From: Dryas octopetala
Lineage: Eukaryota > Streptophyta > Magnoliopsida > Rosales > Rosaceae
Length of the DNA: 64,000 bases
Assembly: GCA_963921425.1 (NCBI GenBank)
Contig: OY992839.1
Location: 9,155,409 to 9,219,408, forward strand
Direction: 5' to 3'
Below, in pieces: positions 27,134 through 39,726 of this stretch; within the stretch, counting starts at the first letter, position 1; the number at the start of each line of letters is the position of its first letter. Under the pieces are notes generated by a model. The model was not told where the DNA came from and did no database searches. It worked only from the letters and a program-made list of their open reading frames with translations. The position numbers and the translations under genes were made by a program.

Positions 27134-30100
27134 ATGGCGGAGGAGGTGCGGGCAATGGCGGAGGAGGCAATCCTAGGATACCTGGAGAAGAATGATGAAA
27201 TCTCAGACTCAGGTCAGTTTGCTGCCGAACGCAATATTGATCACAACGTGATTGTCAACGTTATCAAGAGTCTCGATGGTTTCAAATACGTCAAGGCTGA
27301 GGTACTTAAAACTTTCTTCGCCATTATTTGAGTGTGAGCAACAAGAGGATTTGTTTAAAGTGTTTTTGCATAACTACAATAGTTTGGTTGCCGAGAAAAT
27401 TTGATGACTATGTATTATATACTAATCTATAATTAGGAATGGTAATGGCGCATTTTTATTAGTTCCAAACTAACAAAGAGTTTATGCCCAAAAATTTTAA
27501 CGTACTTTCTTTTTTTCTTTATTTGGGTTGCATTTACTCGTTATCTTCCCCCCAATAGATGTAAAAACTTGTTACAAACTGATATTACCGCCAAAAACAA
27601 AAAAGAAATAGAGGCACAGACAGTGCATGGATATGAATTCATGGGCTATGTGGTGGGTGTATTGGTGCAGATAATTTGAGCTACAACTTAACAAATCTCA
27701 TGAGGGATAGTTCACATTTGCCTGCAAAAGGAATTTCTTTCTGATTGTTAGTTCTGATTCCTTGTTGGAATACATTTTCATGTTTTGTTTTACATAATTG
27801 AAAGTACAACTACTAATCCTAGATTATCAGATGTAAAATGGTGGACTTGACGAGGATACTTACTGTTGAATACTTTTTGCTACTTGTTAATCTGCAGGAA
27901 ATTAAAAGGGAGACATGGGTACTTACTGATGAAGGACAGACATATGCTGCTACTGGATCTCCTGAAGTGCAACTGTTTTTAGCCATACCACCAGAGGGTA
28001 TCTCAAAAGAAGAATTGCAGGTGTTTATTATTGCTTGCTCCTTTAATTTAGAAATTATGATCTGATGCAAGACCTAGTGGTTCTATCCAATTATGTCCCG
28101 TGCTTGTAGTTTCCATGTTACGATGATTAATTAACATTCGATGCTACATATGTTTATAATAGGTTTTATATTGTATCTTTGTCTAGTGGTTGAAACTGGT
28201 GTTTTATGCAGAGAAATTTCAATCCATCAGTTTTCAAGATAGCTTGTGCCCAGGCTGCAAAGAATAAATGGGTGGAGATGGGAAAACAACTAGTAACCAG
28301 AAAGGTAACATTTTATTAATGAAATCTCAATAATACTAATCTGTTAAGAATGTTTTAGACATATTACGTAGAGGCTTTAGCTTTATGGAATTGATCCTAA
28401 TCCAGTAATTTGCTCCAATTCATCTAAATAAGTAAGCCTTTTTATTGATGTATTTGGGCATAATTGGTGATGAAGCAATGGATACTTGTATTGTGTTAAA
28501 ATTTCCTTTCTTTTACATTTCTTGTTTGCAATTGTACAAATAGTTTGGCTTCCTCCTGCAGTCCTGCTTTATGAGCCTGAAACTTCTGATTATTTGACTT
28601 TAAGTCAGATGTGGGGTAGGTTTTGAAAGTGATTGGTCATTTTAAATGACTTCACCATTTACCACAAAATTATCTTGTTCAATTACTTTCAAATCTGGGT
28701 CTATATTTTATTTAGGCAAGAATTATGAATAGTTTTTTACTTTACACTTTGAACACACTCTTAATCAGGAGTCCTTCATGTTGGCTGATGACAATCCAGC
28801 CAAAGAACTTTTTATTAGGAACAAAATGACTCGCATACACTAAAATATGATTTTTGTAAAATTATAGTTGTTTTTCAATGGGTCTTCTTTCTTCTGTTTA
28901 TTGATGGTTGCCTCTATGTTTCCTGTTGTTTGATTGTTTTTAAGATTAATTCTTTATTTTGGTGTCAAATGGACTGATGTTATTGTCTCTTTTATGTGGT
29001 GCATTAGTATTTTCACACATTCATTTTTCTTATTTTATATTTGTATAAACGTTCATCAGCTTCATTCTATCTGTGTGTGGCTGCGTGGTTTTTATTTCAA
29101 GTGATTCATGCTGTATTTGTATCCCAAAATGGTCCAAGTGTCTGGTGGTGCTATCTATGACCATATTTTGTTTCATTTGTGTGTCTATCATGCCTATTAC
29201 TTAAATATATTTATCATAATTATCTCTTTGTACTTTTTGTAGATCCAACATGTGGATGACAAAGTCAAGGATTTGCTTCTACAGATACAAGATGGGCAGG
29301 TGCATTATTTTCAAACATCAATAATATCACATAGAACGTCAATGATATGCACACATGCACATGCACTTATGTTCAGCTCCAAGCTTCATTGATGTGTACC
29401 CATAATGATATTATGGGGGTATGTCTGTATTCATATTGTGGTGGGGACTGATCAAAACTTGAGGAGGTGCGGGTATTTAACATGCTAGAAATAGGGCATT
29501 GTCTTGTAAAGCGCTCAAATGGAGGTGGGGTCTCATCGTAATTTGAATGAGCTGGCTGCATTGTGTTTATTCTACATAAAATGACATGATAGGGTTTTTA
29601 ATACACTATCGCACGCACTCCATCATATGTGATGCACATTTGTCATCCTTACATTGTTTGAATGATTTCCTTTTTTTCTCTCTTTAATTAATTTGCAAGC
29701 AATTCATTTGGATTTTCTTTTCCTTATTTGTGATTGCAGGCCGTGGACCAAGATGCCATTAAGGCTCTTAAAACAAGAAAGCTTATTATTCTACAGTAAG
29801 CATCAGATTCTTTTTGTGTCCTTTTCTTATTTGGTTCCCTTTTTTGGTTGCAGAGTGGGTTTCAATGAAATTTCTTCGACTCTGGCAGTTCATTTTATGT
29901 CAGAGAAGTTTGCTTCTGGTTATTGCACCTGCAAAGGTTCTATATGTGCTACTCAGAATATTAAATTTTTTTTTTCTGTATTCGTTTGTTATAGAACTTG
30001 GAAGGGCTACTCAGTGAAAAAGGGTCCCAATTATGCTCCAAAAAGAAAGAAACCTGCTACAGATTTGACTCGTGATAATCTGCAGAGGTATTTACTGGCT

Positions 30101-33100
30101 TATTATTTTTTAGTATAATCATGCCTTTGCTTTTTCACCATTTCAGCCATATTGCTTAAAGCTAAATGATAATGTTTTGCAAGTCCTATATGAGCAGCAC
30201 TGTTATTATGAATTAGCATATGTTAACCGTTGTACATACTCAATGTTTTCCTGGCTACTATACTGACTACAGCTTTTTCACCAGTTCAATCATATTTCTT
30301 AAGAAGTTAAGCTAAATGAGCAATGTTTTGCGATTCCTATATGAGCTGATGTGCTGATGCTTTCTTTATAGCCTTGTTATTACGAATTAGCATATGTTAA
30401 CTCTTGGGACACCTTTTTAGATATGCATGATGTCCTGGCTATTATACTGACTACACATGGATTATTGTTGGTGGATTGTAAGTGTGCACATTGCGGAATG
30501 GTGGTATATGCAGTTTATCTTTCTGATTGAATTAAATGATTGTTTCTGTAATCTAGTTGGAAGGAAATAGAATTCAAAGAGTATAACTTCGAGGCTCAAG
30601 GTCTGCCTAATGGAGGTGGTCATCTTCATCCACTGCTCAAGGCAAGGAACTAATTTTCTTTTTTTAATTATTTTTTTATAGGCATGAGTTTATTTCAACT
30701 AGCATAAAACTGGTAATAAGGTATATTTCCTTAGAGGCAAATTTCCTGCATTACAAGATTATATAATTTGTACCAACAGAAAATAAGAAGATAAAAACAC
30801 ATCCTTTGCTTTGGTAATCTGGTATCCTTTGCTTTGGTAATTTGGTTTGGTCATCTTCATCCACTGCTCAAGGAAAGGAACTAATTTCCTTTGTTTATTA
30901 TCTTTTTATAGACATGAGTTTATTTCAAGTAGCTTAAAACTGGTAAAAAGGTATATTTCATTAGGGGCAAATTTCCTGCATTACAAGATTATATAATACG
31001 TGCCAACAGAAAATAAGAAGATAAAAACACATCCTTTGGTTTGGTAATCTAGTACCAATAAGTTTGGCGACCTTTCTTGTAGATTTGTATCCTCTGATGA
31101 GAAACACTCGTTAAGATACATATCATCTTGACAGTTTTTTATTGCAAGCTGGGCAAGGGCTTGATGTGATAGGTTTATCAGTGATGCAAAAGGATCACTT
31201 GGGATTCTTTTGTTTTAGCAGACTTTCAACTTGAGCAGGTTTTAAAAGGTTGAAAGTCAACCCAAGCTAGAATGGGATAATTTATCCCACCAAAGTCTCC
31301 AGGTGCTCAAATTGAGCTATTGCTGTACACAACAGAATATTTTTCTTAGATGAGGACTAGGTTACAGAATGTCAGTATGTACGCTGGTATAAGCAAGATT
31401 TTTTTTTTTTTCTTTGCAAGTTGTTTTGTATAAATTTCCTATTTGCATAACATTACTAACTGAGTCTCTCAATTTTCAGGTACGGCAACAATTGAAGGGT
31501 ATTTTCCAACAGATGGGGTGAGACCCGATTTGTGTAATATTTTACTGATTTATGTGCTCTCTCTCTCTCTCATATACATATATACCCCCCGGGCTACAGC
31601 AGTCCATCTTGGTGTGATTCCTGGTGAATTGTGGATATATATGTCTGACATTTTTATTTGGTGTTTTGTACTGACTGCAGGTTTGAGGAGATGCCTACAA
31701 ACAATTATGTTGAGAGCAGGTGGCCTATCTCTTTACTTTTAGCCAACTTGTTTTATTTTATAATTATTTCATTGTCAATTATAGCTTCTTATAATTGGTC
31801 AAGCACTTATAGGCTTGTCGATTCAATCACATATAACCATATTGCTAAAACATCTAATGTGGATTGTGGAATCTAGATGCGATTCTATGGGTTGGAATAT
31901 ATTTGAATGCATTTTTCAACCAAAAGAAAAATGGACTCAGTAGCTTTATTTTAGGGATTTGTCTATCTCTTCTTTATATCTGTGAAATTGAGTATTTCTT
32001 TTTTGAAATTTTTCTTCCTTGGATTTTAGTGCTTACAGCTCCTTATATATACATTAACTAATGGTAAGACACTCAAAATAGTTTCTGTTACTTGCAGCTT
32101 TTGGAACTTTGATGCGCTGTTCCAGCCCCAACAACATCCTGCCCGCGATTCGCATGACACCTTCTTCCTGAAAGGTCTTTTTGACTTTTTTCATTTTCCC
32201 TTTTTATGATTGCTTCTGTATCTTGCTTCCAACTGATAATTGTCTGGCATTTTCATTTATAGTTCCTTCAACCACCAAAGAATTGCCCGAAGATTACGTT
32301 GAGCGGGTGAAGCGTGTGCATGAGTCTGGTGGTTATCAGTCCCGGGGGTATAACATTTGAACTTGCTTTAATGTTTTCACCCCCACAAGAACAAGATTTA
32401 AAATAACTATTTTTTTCATCTTATTTTTTCCTGGCAGATATGGATATGATTGGGAAAGAGAGGAAGCAGACAAAAATCTTCTGCGAACCCACACAACAGC
32501 TGTTTCCTCCAGGATGCTTTACTCACTAGCACAGGTGTGTTTAGTTTTTACTGTCTAAATCCTCTTCATGTGTCTTTTCAATATTCACATTGCTGTTTTC
32601 TTTATAAATGACTAAAGCGGAACTCTTCTATGTTCAGCTTCAAATCCTAATGTCTTAAGCCTCTTCTTTCCTTCTGCTTCTTGTGCTCTTTCTTGTTTAA
32701 TGTCATAACCGTTTGTTCAATTAATGCTGCCTTGGCGCAAAATTACTTTTCTGACAATGCCTTTCTGATGTTGGTATTTGCTTGCACCATGATTTTGCTA
32801 ATGCAAAACTAAAAAGTGTTCAACCTTGATGTTGAATTTTTGTCATAGTAAAAGACCTAATTAGTATGCACACAACTTAAAGTTAAAGTTTTGGTAGACA
32901 TTTCTTTAATTTTCCCAACAGATGTCTATATATCTTGAACTATATGTTGTGATTATTTGAAATAGTTTCTGGCTACAGACACATGCTTGTGCGCACACAA
33001 ACATACACACACACACACACACAGTCTCCAAGTCCTAATTGTTTCTTTCTTGCATTGTGCACAGAAACCCTTTGAACCCAAGAAGTACTTCTCTATAGAT

Positions 33101-34401
33101 CGTGTGTTCAGAAATGAAGCAGTAGATCGAACTCATCTCGCAGAGTTCCACCAGATAGAAGGTCTAATTCAGTTTATATGTATATGCTGGTTAGGTATCT
33201 ACAGGGATTTACTAGGTCTATAATTCTGTTCAACTCAGGCTGTGCTATAAAATTAACGACTGAATTAATTTTAGGGATTAAAATAAAAGTGAGCGATCTT
33301 GATCCTGGTTCCTGAAATTGTTAACAATCCAGTTAGGAAGCACACCTGGCCTATCCAATTTTCTACTTCAAGGCCATAACGGGTCACTCTGGTTTAGTTG
33401 CATTATACTATATACAAATATTTGGTATAATTAAATTCTTAAGCTGGGTAGTTATCTGAGCACTGATCTTCTAATTCGAGCACTAGTTGGTCCTTAATAC
33501 CATAACTATAGAAGAAGAGTAAAAGTAGTCATTCTCAGGATATGTCGTAGATCCATGTTGCAATGCTGTTTCTGGTTTATAGATCTGATTAACTAGGTCA
33601 AGTAGGTTTTTGCAAATCAATCACCTGTTTGAATTTCTGCTTCTTGTTTTAGGTTTGGTGTGTGATCGAGGGCTTACTCTTGGTGACTTGATTGGAGTCC
33701 TCGAAGACTTCTTCTCACGTCTGGGTAATACACTGGCTGGCATTGTGCTGTTCTCTTGGTTTTTGTGCTTGTGATGTTGGAGATCGTGTAATACTATGAT
33801 TGGAAACATCTTTTCTATTTTCAGGCATGTCCGATCTGCGCTTCAAGCCAGCTTATAATCCATATACTGAGCCTAGCATGGAGATTTTCAGGTGCTAATT
33901 TATGAATTTCTCAATAAAGTGGGAAGTGTTTCTTGTCTGGTAGTTGGAAGTTTGATAAAGTTATCCTTGTTTTTAATCAGTTATCATGAAGGCTTTGACA
34001 AATGGGTAGAGATTGGAAATTCTGGCATGTTTAGACCTGAAATGTTGCTTCCTATGGAACTCCCAGAAGATGTTCGTGTTATTGCATGGGGCCTCTCCCT
34101 CGAAAGGTACAAATAAACGTATATTTACTGTTGATCATTGCTACTATTTTTTAAGAAGTGAAGAATTTCTGAAGAGCAATCTTAATACTCTAAATATATG
34201 GATTCTTGCAAGAAAAATACTATGAATATACTGATTCTTATCTTTTGTGAATTTTAATTTGAACCAGACCAACAATGATTCTCAATAAGATAAATAACAT
34301 ACGGGATCTTTTCGGACACAAGGTAACATCTTACATCTCATCTTCAAGCTTCGATGTTGATTTACCATTAATCTGAATTGGGATTTCCTATGTTACTCTC
34401 T

Positions 34402-34445
<44 letters not shown>

Positions 34446-34503
34446 CATTCAGGTCAATCTTGGTCTCATCAAGAAAACCCAGATATGCCGCCTTGGATTA
34501 TAG
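27134..34503 (+). CDS. phenylalanine--tRNA ligase alpha subunit, cytoplasmic
   Basis: Eighteen exons give 492 residues: 27134-27301, 27898-28020, 28212-28304, 29243-29299, 29740-29795, 29995-30087, 30557-30641, 31480-31517, 31681-31719, 32098-32174, 32263-32347, 32438-32534, 33065-33161, 33653-33724, 33825-33891, 33981-34106, 34268-34322, 34453-34503. It is the catalytic subunit of the cytosolic heterotetramer that charges tRNA-Phe. The N-terminal third is the winged-helix tRNA-binding part. The class II core follows: [17 protein letters not shown], motif 2 ([19 protein letters not shown], Arg353) and motif 3 (GLSLERPTMI, Arg458). Intron 7 has a GC donor (CTCAAG|gcaagg). A 21-bp duplication gives two in-frame ATGs (27134, 27155); the second fits the usual N-terminus, [10 protein letters not shown]. 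The beta-subunit gene is not in the window. Confidence 0.95.
30129..30455 (+). repeat. tandem duplication in PheRS intron 6
   Basis: Copies start at about 30129 and 30272. Shared stretches include gctttttcacca, taagctaaatga, attagcatatgttaac and ctggcta(c/t)tatactgacta. The copies have diverged by substitutions and a short insertion. Confidence 0.75.
30618..31055 (+). repeat. tandem duplication of the exon 7 end plus intron 7 start (PheRS)
   Basis: Copy 1 starts at 30618 inside exon 7 and copy 2 at 30849, offset 231 bp. Both begin ggtcatcttcatccactgct and continue into the intron through catgagtttatttcaa(c/g)tagc and gcattacaagattatataat. Copy 2 reads ctcaaggaaagg where the real donor reads ctcaaggcaagg, so the duplicated GC donor is lost. 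A third partial copy lies at 39868-39990. Confidence 0.85.
33005..33023. repeat. (AC)n microsatellite
   Basis: About nine dinucleotides in PheRS intron 12, close upstream of the exon 13 acceptor. Confidence 0.9.
34405..34437. repeat. (TA)n microsatellite
   Basis: About sixteen TA units in the last PheRS intron, followed by a T tract and the exon 18 acceptor. Variable repeats so near an acceptor might affect splicing efficiency; that is inference. Confidence 0.9.
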
Positions 34504-34561
34504 CATACCGGAATTTTCTGTTACTGCCTTGGATTATAGCATACTGGAATTTTCTGTTACT
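34490..34561 (+). repeat. 36-bp tandem duplication spanning the PheRS stop codon
   Basis: Two head-to-tail copies of gccttggattatagcatac followed by (c/t)ggaattttctgttact-type sequence, with one difference. The first copy holds the last codons and the stop TAG; the second lies wholly in the 3' UTR. Confidence 0.9.
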
Positions 34562-35495
34562 GTTGTAAAATTTTTGGGGAAAGTGAAACCTGTTTGATAA
34601 AATGAGAACAGCTAGATCAGGTTATTTGGTTTTTCGTTTGTTTCAAATTCCTTTTGCAGTTATTTGATGACTGATGCGTATTTGCTTTTTGACTTAAACT
34701 GGTGATGAAGATTACTTTGGCAAAGGCACCTTATGATATTATATTTGTAGTGAATCGGCTGCTTAATATGTTCCATCCATGGCCAATCCTCGATTACAAT
34801 TGTGAACTCCATTATAAAGACATGGTAATCATGCAGAGTTTTCTTGTGTTCATGGCTGCACCCAAATCCTTTCTATTTGTACAATACCTTTGTTTTGTAT
34901 TTTTTGGTGTGAAAAGAGATACTTATTCATATGGGTTGAAACATCAATAGCAAGTAGGCTTCAACCCATACAGAATCAGGAAACAGTGCATGCTTAGCAA
35001 GAAGATGCACTGTGTGATATTCACAAGGGACATAACTACAAGCTAGAACTGGCTGAAAAGGAAAGTGGGGAAACTGCTTGGGTAAAATAATTTGGGCTAA
35101 AAGCATCAACCACTCTCTCACTTATGCCCATGTAAACAAATGTAGGTTCCTATCAGGCAATGGGACTTCAGTCACAAAATTCGCAGAACCAATAATCAGA
35201 CTAGTAAAAGATGAATAAAACTTGCATGTCCTAGTGATAGGGGACTTGGTATCCCTCCCAAGAGAGAGACAGAGATGAGAGGGAGGGATGTCACCTCTCC
35301 TATTTCCGTGATAGGCAAGTCCTTCTCGTAAAAGATAAGAGGAGAGTAATTATCTTGTTTTGGAGAGGTCGGGCCAAGATGGAATGGCCAAGGAAAAACT
35401 GAGAACCAAGCCAGGCGGTGCCAATTGACAATCGTGCCACCCTCAAGCATTCCCGGCGATAAGCAAGATGACTTTGTACCATCCATTCCTGTGTG
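34504..35495. other. PheRS 3' flank, no gene
   Basis: 3' UTR and spacer. Open frames at 34702, 34927 and 35196-35572 have no recognisable domain. The block around 35200-35500 is less AT-rich and may be repeat-derived, but I could not classify it. Confidence 0.4.
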
Positions 35496-35814
35496 GTTGG
35501 AATTTTGTTTAAATTTTTCCTAGGTTCAAAACTTATGCCCAGATTAATCTGAATATTCGGTAAACATTCCATAAACCGGATGGAAGAGCAGGAGGAAGAA
35601 CCGGACGGAAGAGCAGGAGGAAGAAACCATTAGAAAAGCACTGTTTTGCAAGAGCCAGCAGGTTTCCTTTAATCAGAAACTCCTGATCTCAGACAAATGA
35701 ATGATGTTCATCTAATTTTGTTAAGGCAAGCTGGCCAACACCCCACAGCAAGGGCCAGTGAAGGAAAAGGTAGTCGATCGATTCTTCTGCATTCTTGCAC
35801 AAGATGTAGCATAT
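35496..35814 (-). mobile_element. rearranged copy of bL27m 3' flank and LINE tail
   Basis: Three blocks here recur downstream of the bL27m gene in the same order: 35499-35551 (ttggaattttgttta, gttcaaaacttatgcccaga) with about 42367-42419; 35625-35699 (accattagaaaagcactgtt) with about 42420-42492; and 35722-35812 (ccaacaccccacagcaaggg) with about 43094-43192. The last block translates on the minus strand to a LINE-like MLH-VQ-RRRID motif. A small tandem, ggaagagcaggaggaagaa, is inserted at 35582-35628. Confidence 0.7.
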
Positions 35815-35939
35815 TTAAAATCCTAATGAAAAAAATACATAGTTTTAAAACACTTATGCGTTTATTCGATAAATAATTAACTTGCTTTGCTAATACTATA
35901 GGCAACAAATAGAATTAAAGGTATCATGGTAAAGTTGCC

Positions 35940-36545
35940 TGCTATCTCTCCAACGAGTTGAGGCCCTGAGGGTTCTTGAACATCTCACACAAATACCTTG
36001 CAACTCTGCCATGCAGCATTTTTGAATTGCAACGTCTAAAGGTTGTTAATCTAAGTATGTGTCCAAAACTTGTTACTTTTCCAAATAAGGTTAACTCTGA
36101 AGCTTCTTCGACTGCAAAATTACTTCCTTTGCTGCTTCCAACTAATTCAAACCCTTGGGATGACAATCATGGCTCATTAGTACTTCCCAAGATAGAGGTA
36201 TTCAGTGTCGGAGAATGCAATTTATCAGAATGTGCATGATTTTCTTGTCACTCTTGATTGCTTGTCAACATTATCGATCCACACTTGACCTGTCAAGAAA
36301 CAATTGCATGTGTTAGTCTGTCTTCCATCATGCATTAGCAAATTTGGTAACTTGTCAATGCTTGACTTGAATTGTTGCAAGAGGCTTCAAGAAATTCCAG
36401 AGCTTGCACCAGAGGTACGTTGGGTAGATGTGGGTAGTTGCGAATCATCGGAAAGATTTTCAACATTGTCAAAGGTATCGGAATATAAAGAACATAGATT
36501 ATGTGCTAATCTAGGCTGTGACATGGGCCTTTCATCCTCGTAGCA
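35940..36545 (+). pseudogene. TIR-NBS-LRR resistance gene fragment (LRR part)
   Basis: Leucine-rich repeat sequence typical of TNL (TMV resistance N-like) proteins in at least two frames. One holds LPCSIFELQRLKVVNLSMCP and LPKIEVFSVGECNLSECA-stop (35976-36239); the other, shifted, holds CISKFGNLSMLDLNCCKRLQ then EIPELAPEVRWVDVGSCESS, a post-LRR motif of this class (36304-36543). The TIR and NB-ARC regions are absent. The frameshift, stops and isolation show a decayed fragment. TNLs are cytoplasmic immune receptors in dicots. Confidence 0.75.
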
Positions 36546-38390
36546 CCTCACAAACCCACATAGAAACGGAAGCAACATTGGTCAAATTCCCACGCAGAAA
36601 GTTCCAATTTTTTTCACGACAAAAAATTGAGAAAGTGACAATAATTCAACAAAACATAGCAGAAAGTGCTAATTTTCAACAAACTTTAGCAGAAAGTCCC
36701 AATTTTTAAACAAGTTTAGCAGGAATTCAATCCTATATATCCCAACTCATACACAGGGACGGAGTCAGAGAAACATATTAACATAACAATGGGGGAACTT
36801 GAAATAATATATGCAAGTTTTTTTTTTTTTTAATTACAATTCAAGCTAATGTTTATCTTGTTACAAAATTCTAGTTATGTATGTTTGACTCTACTTTTTT
36901 AAGCTTGTTACATAAACAAATATTGACCAAAGAAAAAAAGAATGTACCATTAGACTCAGAGAAAATAATATGTTAAACTATTCAAATTATGTCATGTATT
37001 TGGAAAAAAATTTTGGCATTTCTCTCGAAATTTTTTTTTGTCAAAGTTTTCAATCCTGAACAAGAACTAGAGTATGGAATTAGCCAAAGTTTCAAAGTTA
37101 TTGTTTAAAATTGAAGTGCGAATCCATTGATTTTTCCAGTACCCTTTTTATCTAGATTTTGGTGTTGGAGTAAACTAGTAATTCAAAAATTGTTCAATGT
37201 TGGCATCCTTATTAGAACTCCAAATGGTGGTAATTCTAGTTTGTATCGTTTGTTCTCTTCCATATTCCAGTAACCAGCAAGTGCGTTCATTATCATATGC
37301 CAATACTTGTATACATATGCATTTGGAAAGGGAGTGAGTGTTTTTATATATTTTATGTACTTCCATACATATGTGTCCACCAATGTGGGTTTTTATATAC
37401 AAACTTGTGAATCCATGCTTGCATAGAACAATGTTTTGTTATTACATGAGGTAGCTTCTTAGATGACATATAGCATATGTTATGGTTAATTTTCAGATAC
37501 TTGGTTTCTTCTTCGCGGGGATTGTACTCAATCAGCTTGGCTTGATTCAAAATCTTACAGATGTGAAAGTGTTGTCTGAATGGGGGATTCTTTTCTTGGT
37601 AATTAAGCAACCATTTATCTTTGCTTCTGTTGTGCAGTTGGAACTGTTGTTAATGATTGAATGTTGAATGTTGATGATTGAAACAGTCACTGGAAGACTC
37701 CTTGTACCTGCATTTGGAAGATTAATTAGGGTTTCATAAAAATATAATTCAAGTAAGTTGTGGTTGGATAGGAATAGGGAAATTTGCATGTCTAAAGGGC
37801 TAAAGCTCTTGGCATACCTTTGTTGCAGGAGAATTCCATGAAAGTTAATTTTAGTCAGTTCAGAAAATCCTAAAAAACATTGAAATATTTTGTCTTAATG
37901 GAAGTGTACTTAGTTGTTTATTGCGGATTGATAATATAATACACCTTGACATAGCACCATCATTATCAAGTCCTATTATTGCTCTTTGTTTGCATCTTAT
38001 GTTTTAGCCTGAGTTACATTTTATGAATGCTACACAAATTAAGAGTAAATTTAAATTTTTAGAATGAAATAAGATATACTAAAATGGTAAAAGCAACGAA
38101 AATGTTGTGCCTATTCTGTAGTGGTATATTTTCAGTATTCTGCCTTTGACTGAATTTCAAAGCTCTAACCGGCAACAAAATCTTGAAACCTGGATGTAAT
38201 TTTTTGCCTCTAATAATTTGGAACGCTGACGGTAAAAATTGTAAAACTCGATTATATATGCAACATTTATCCCAAGTTTTCTTTGTAACTTTCAATATTT
38301 GAAATCATATCCACTGCAGAATTGGCAAGTTAACTACTTAGGTGCTAATGAGAGTACCAATATATATAGTGGGCATGCATAAGAGAACTC
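36546..38390. other. spacer between resistance-gene fragments
   Basis: AT-rich, with three degenerate copies of agcagaaagt(g/c)c(t/c)aatttt at about 36658-36725 and a T tract at 36818-36831. Open frames at 37175-37789 show no domain. No gene is recognised. Confidence 0.4.
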
Positions 38391-38580
38391 AATTGCCTGA
38401 AACTAAGGGGTAAGCTGAACATCAAATGCTTGGAGAATTTGAGAGATGCAAAAGAAGCAAAGCATGGTAAGCTAAAAGAGAAGGACCTTCACACATTGGG
38501 ATTATCTTGGGGAAATAACAAGGGCTTAAAGATGAATTCAGCTGCAGGAACCAGTTCGATCAGCACAGGTGGAAGACATC
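38391..38580 (+). pseudogene. CC-NBS-LRR resistance gene fragment
   Basis: From CTG at 38397 the frame reads LKLRGKLNIKCLENLRDAKE and later KEKDLHTLGLSWGNNKG, which match the conserved LRR entry of CNL (RGA-type) resistance proteins (commonly L-G-L-I--LENV-D--EA----L--K--L--L-L-W). Only about 55 codons remain. No P-loop, GLPL or MHD motif is nearby. It belongs to a different NLR class from the fragment 2 kb upstream. Confidence 0.75.
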
Positions 38581-39725
38581 AATAATTATTGTAAATATGT
38601 TATGGGTTTTATTTTTTATCTTTTGAAAGCTGAAATTAATCAATTTTTTCGGTGCTGACATCAATAAAAAAGATCATTTTGTTTTCTTTTCAGAGACAAC
38701 ATAGATTCGGGCTCCTTTAGTGTTGACTCAACTTTTGATCTTCCTAGTTTAAATTCGATCAATAGATTTTCTTTATCCTCTGTGTTTCTCTATTGTGTAG
38801 GTTTTATATAATTTTATATTAAGTTTTGTTTTTCATTATTCTGATGCGTTACATTTACTTATTTTTTATATATTCATTTATAAACGTTTCCAAGGACAAG
38901 AACCAAGACCAAACAAGATAATCTAGTTGACTATATGACCCTGCCGATGTATGACCGTGCCTACTGTCATGCCCCGAATCCTCGAACATGACTTAGGTGG
39001 TGGATAGAGTTGCTCAAACAGAATGTAATGTTCTTATGCTCTATTAATTAGTTAACGATATTTCATTTCTATAATTTGATAAAGGGGAGTACATATAAAT
39101 TATAAAGCTTAACATTTCAAAGAAAAGAAAGTCTGCCAAAAATCTGGCACAGTTTTGTTTGTTTATCTAATAATTCCACAATTTATAACCTGTGAAAATT
39201 AATATTTCACAAGATTTCATTCATGGGGCAGCAATACGTACAATCTTAATATTTTCCAAATGGTTGATAAAAAGATCCATTGACTTTAGGTACTAAATTA
39301 TAATGCTTTTTCATTTCAACTATTAAAATATTTATGTCATTTCACTTTAGATACTAAATTTCAGTTTAGGTACCAATTTTAAAAAACATGATTATATCGA
39401 ACTGTGACTGTCTAACATGAAATTAGTGTCTTACTGCTTTATTAAAAAACTATTGATATTTGGTATTTAATTCTAATTTTCTATTGATAAAACCATAAAA
39501 CAATTGTTCTCTACATTCATCGATCCCAAAACAGCAAGAAAATCCTATTTAAGAGACAGATTTATATACATGATCAAGCAGATCCTTGAAAATTCAACCA
39601 CTGTTTATTTGCACCAAAATCAATAGCAAGACCAGATATTTACATAGATATAAATTACAGCACAATAGTGAAAAATCAGAATCAAATTCATAACTACTAT
39701 CTTATTTTTCCCAACCTCAAGTATA
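38581..39725. other. intergenic, no gene seen
   Basis: AT-rich spacer. No long terminal repeat pair, RNA gene or recognisable protein was found. Confidence 0.45.
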
Positions 39726-39726
39726 T

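Noticed and set aside
38581..39725. Possible LTR retrotransposon
   Set aside because: No repeat pair, primer-binding site or gag/pol frame was found.
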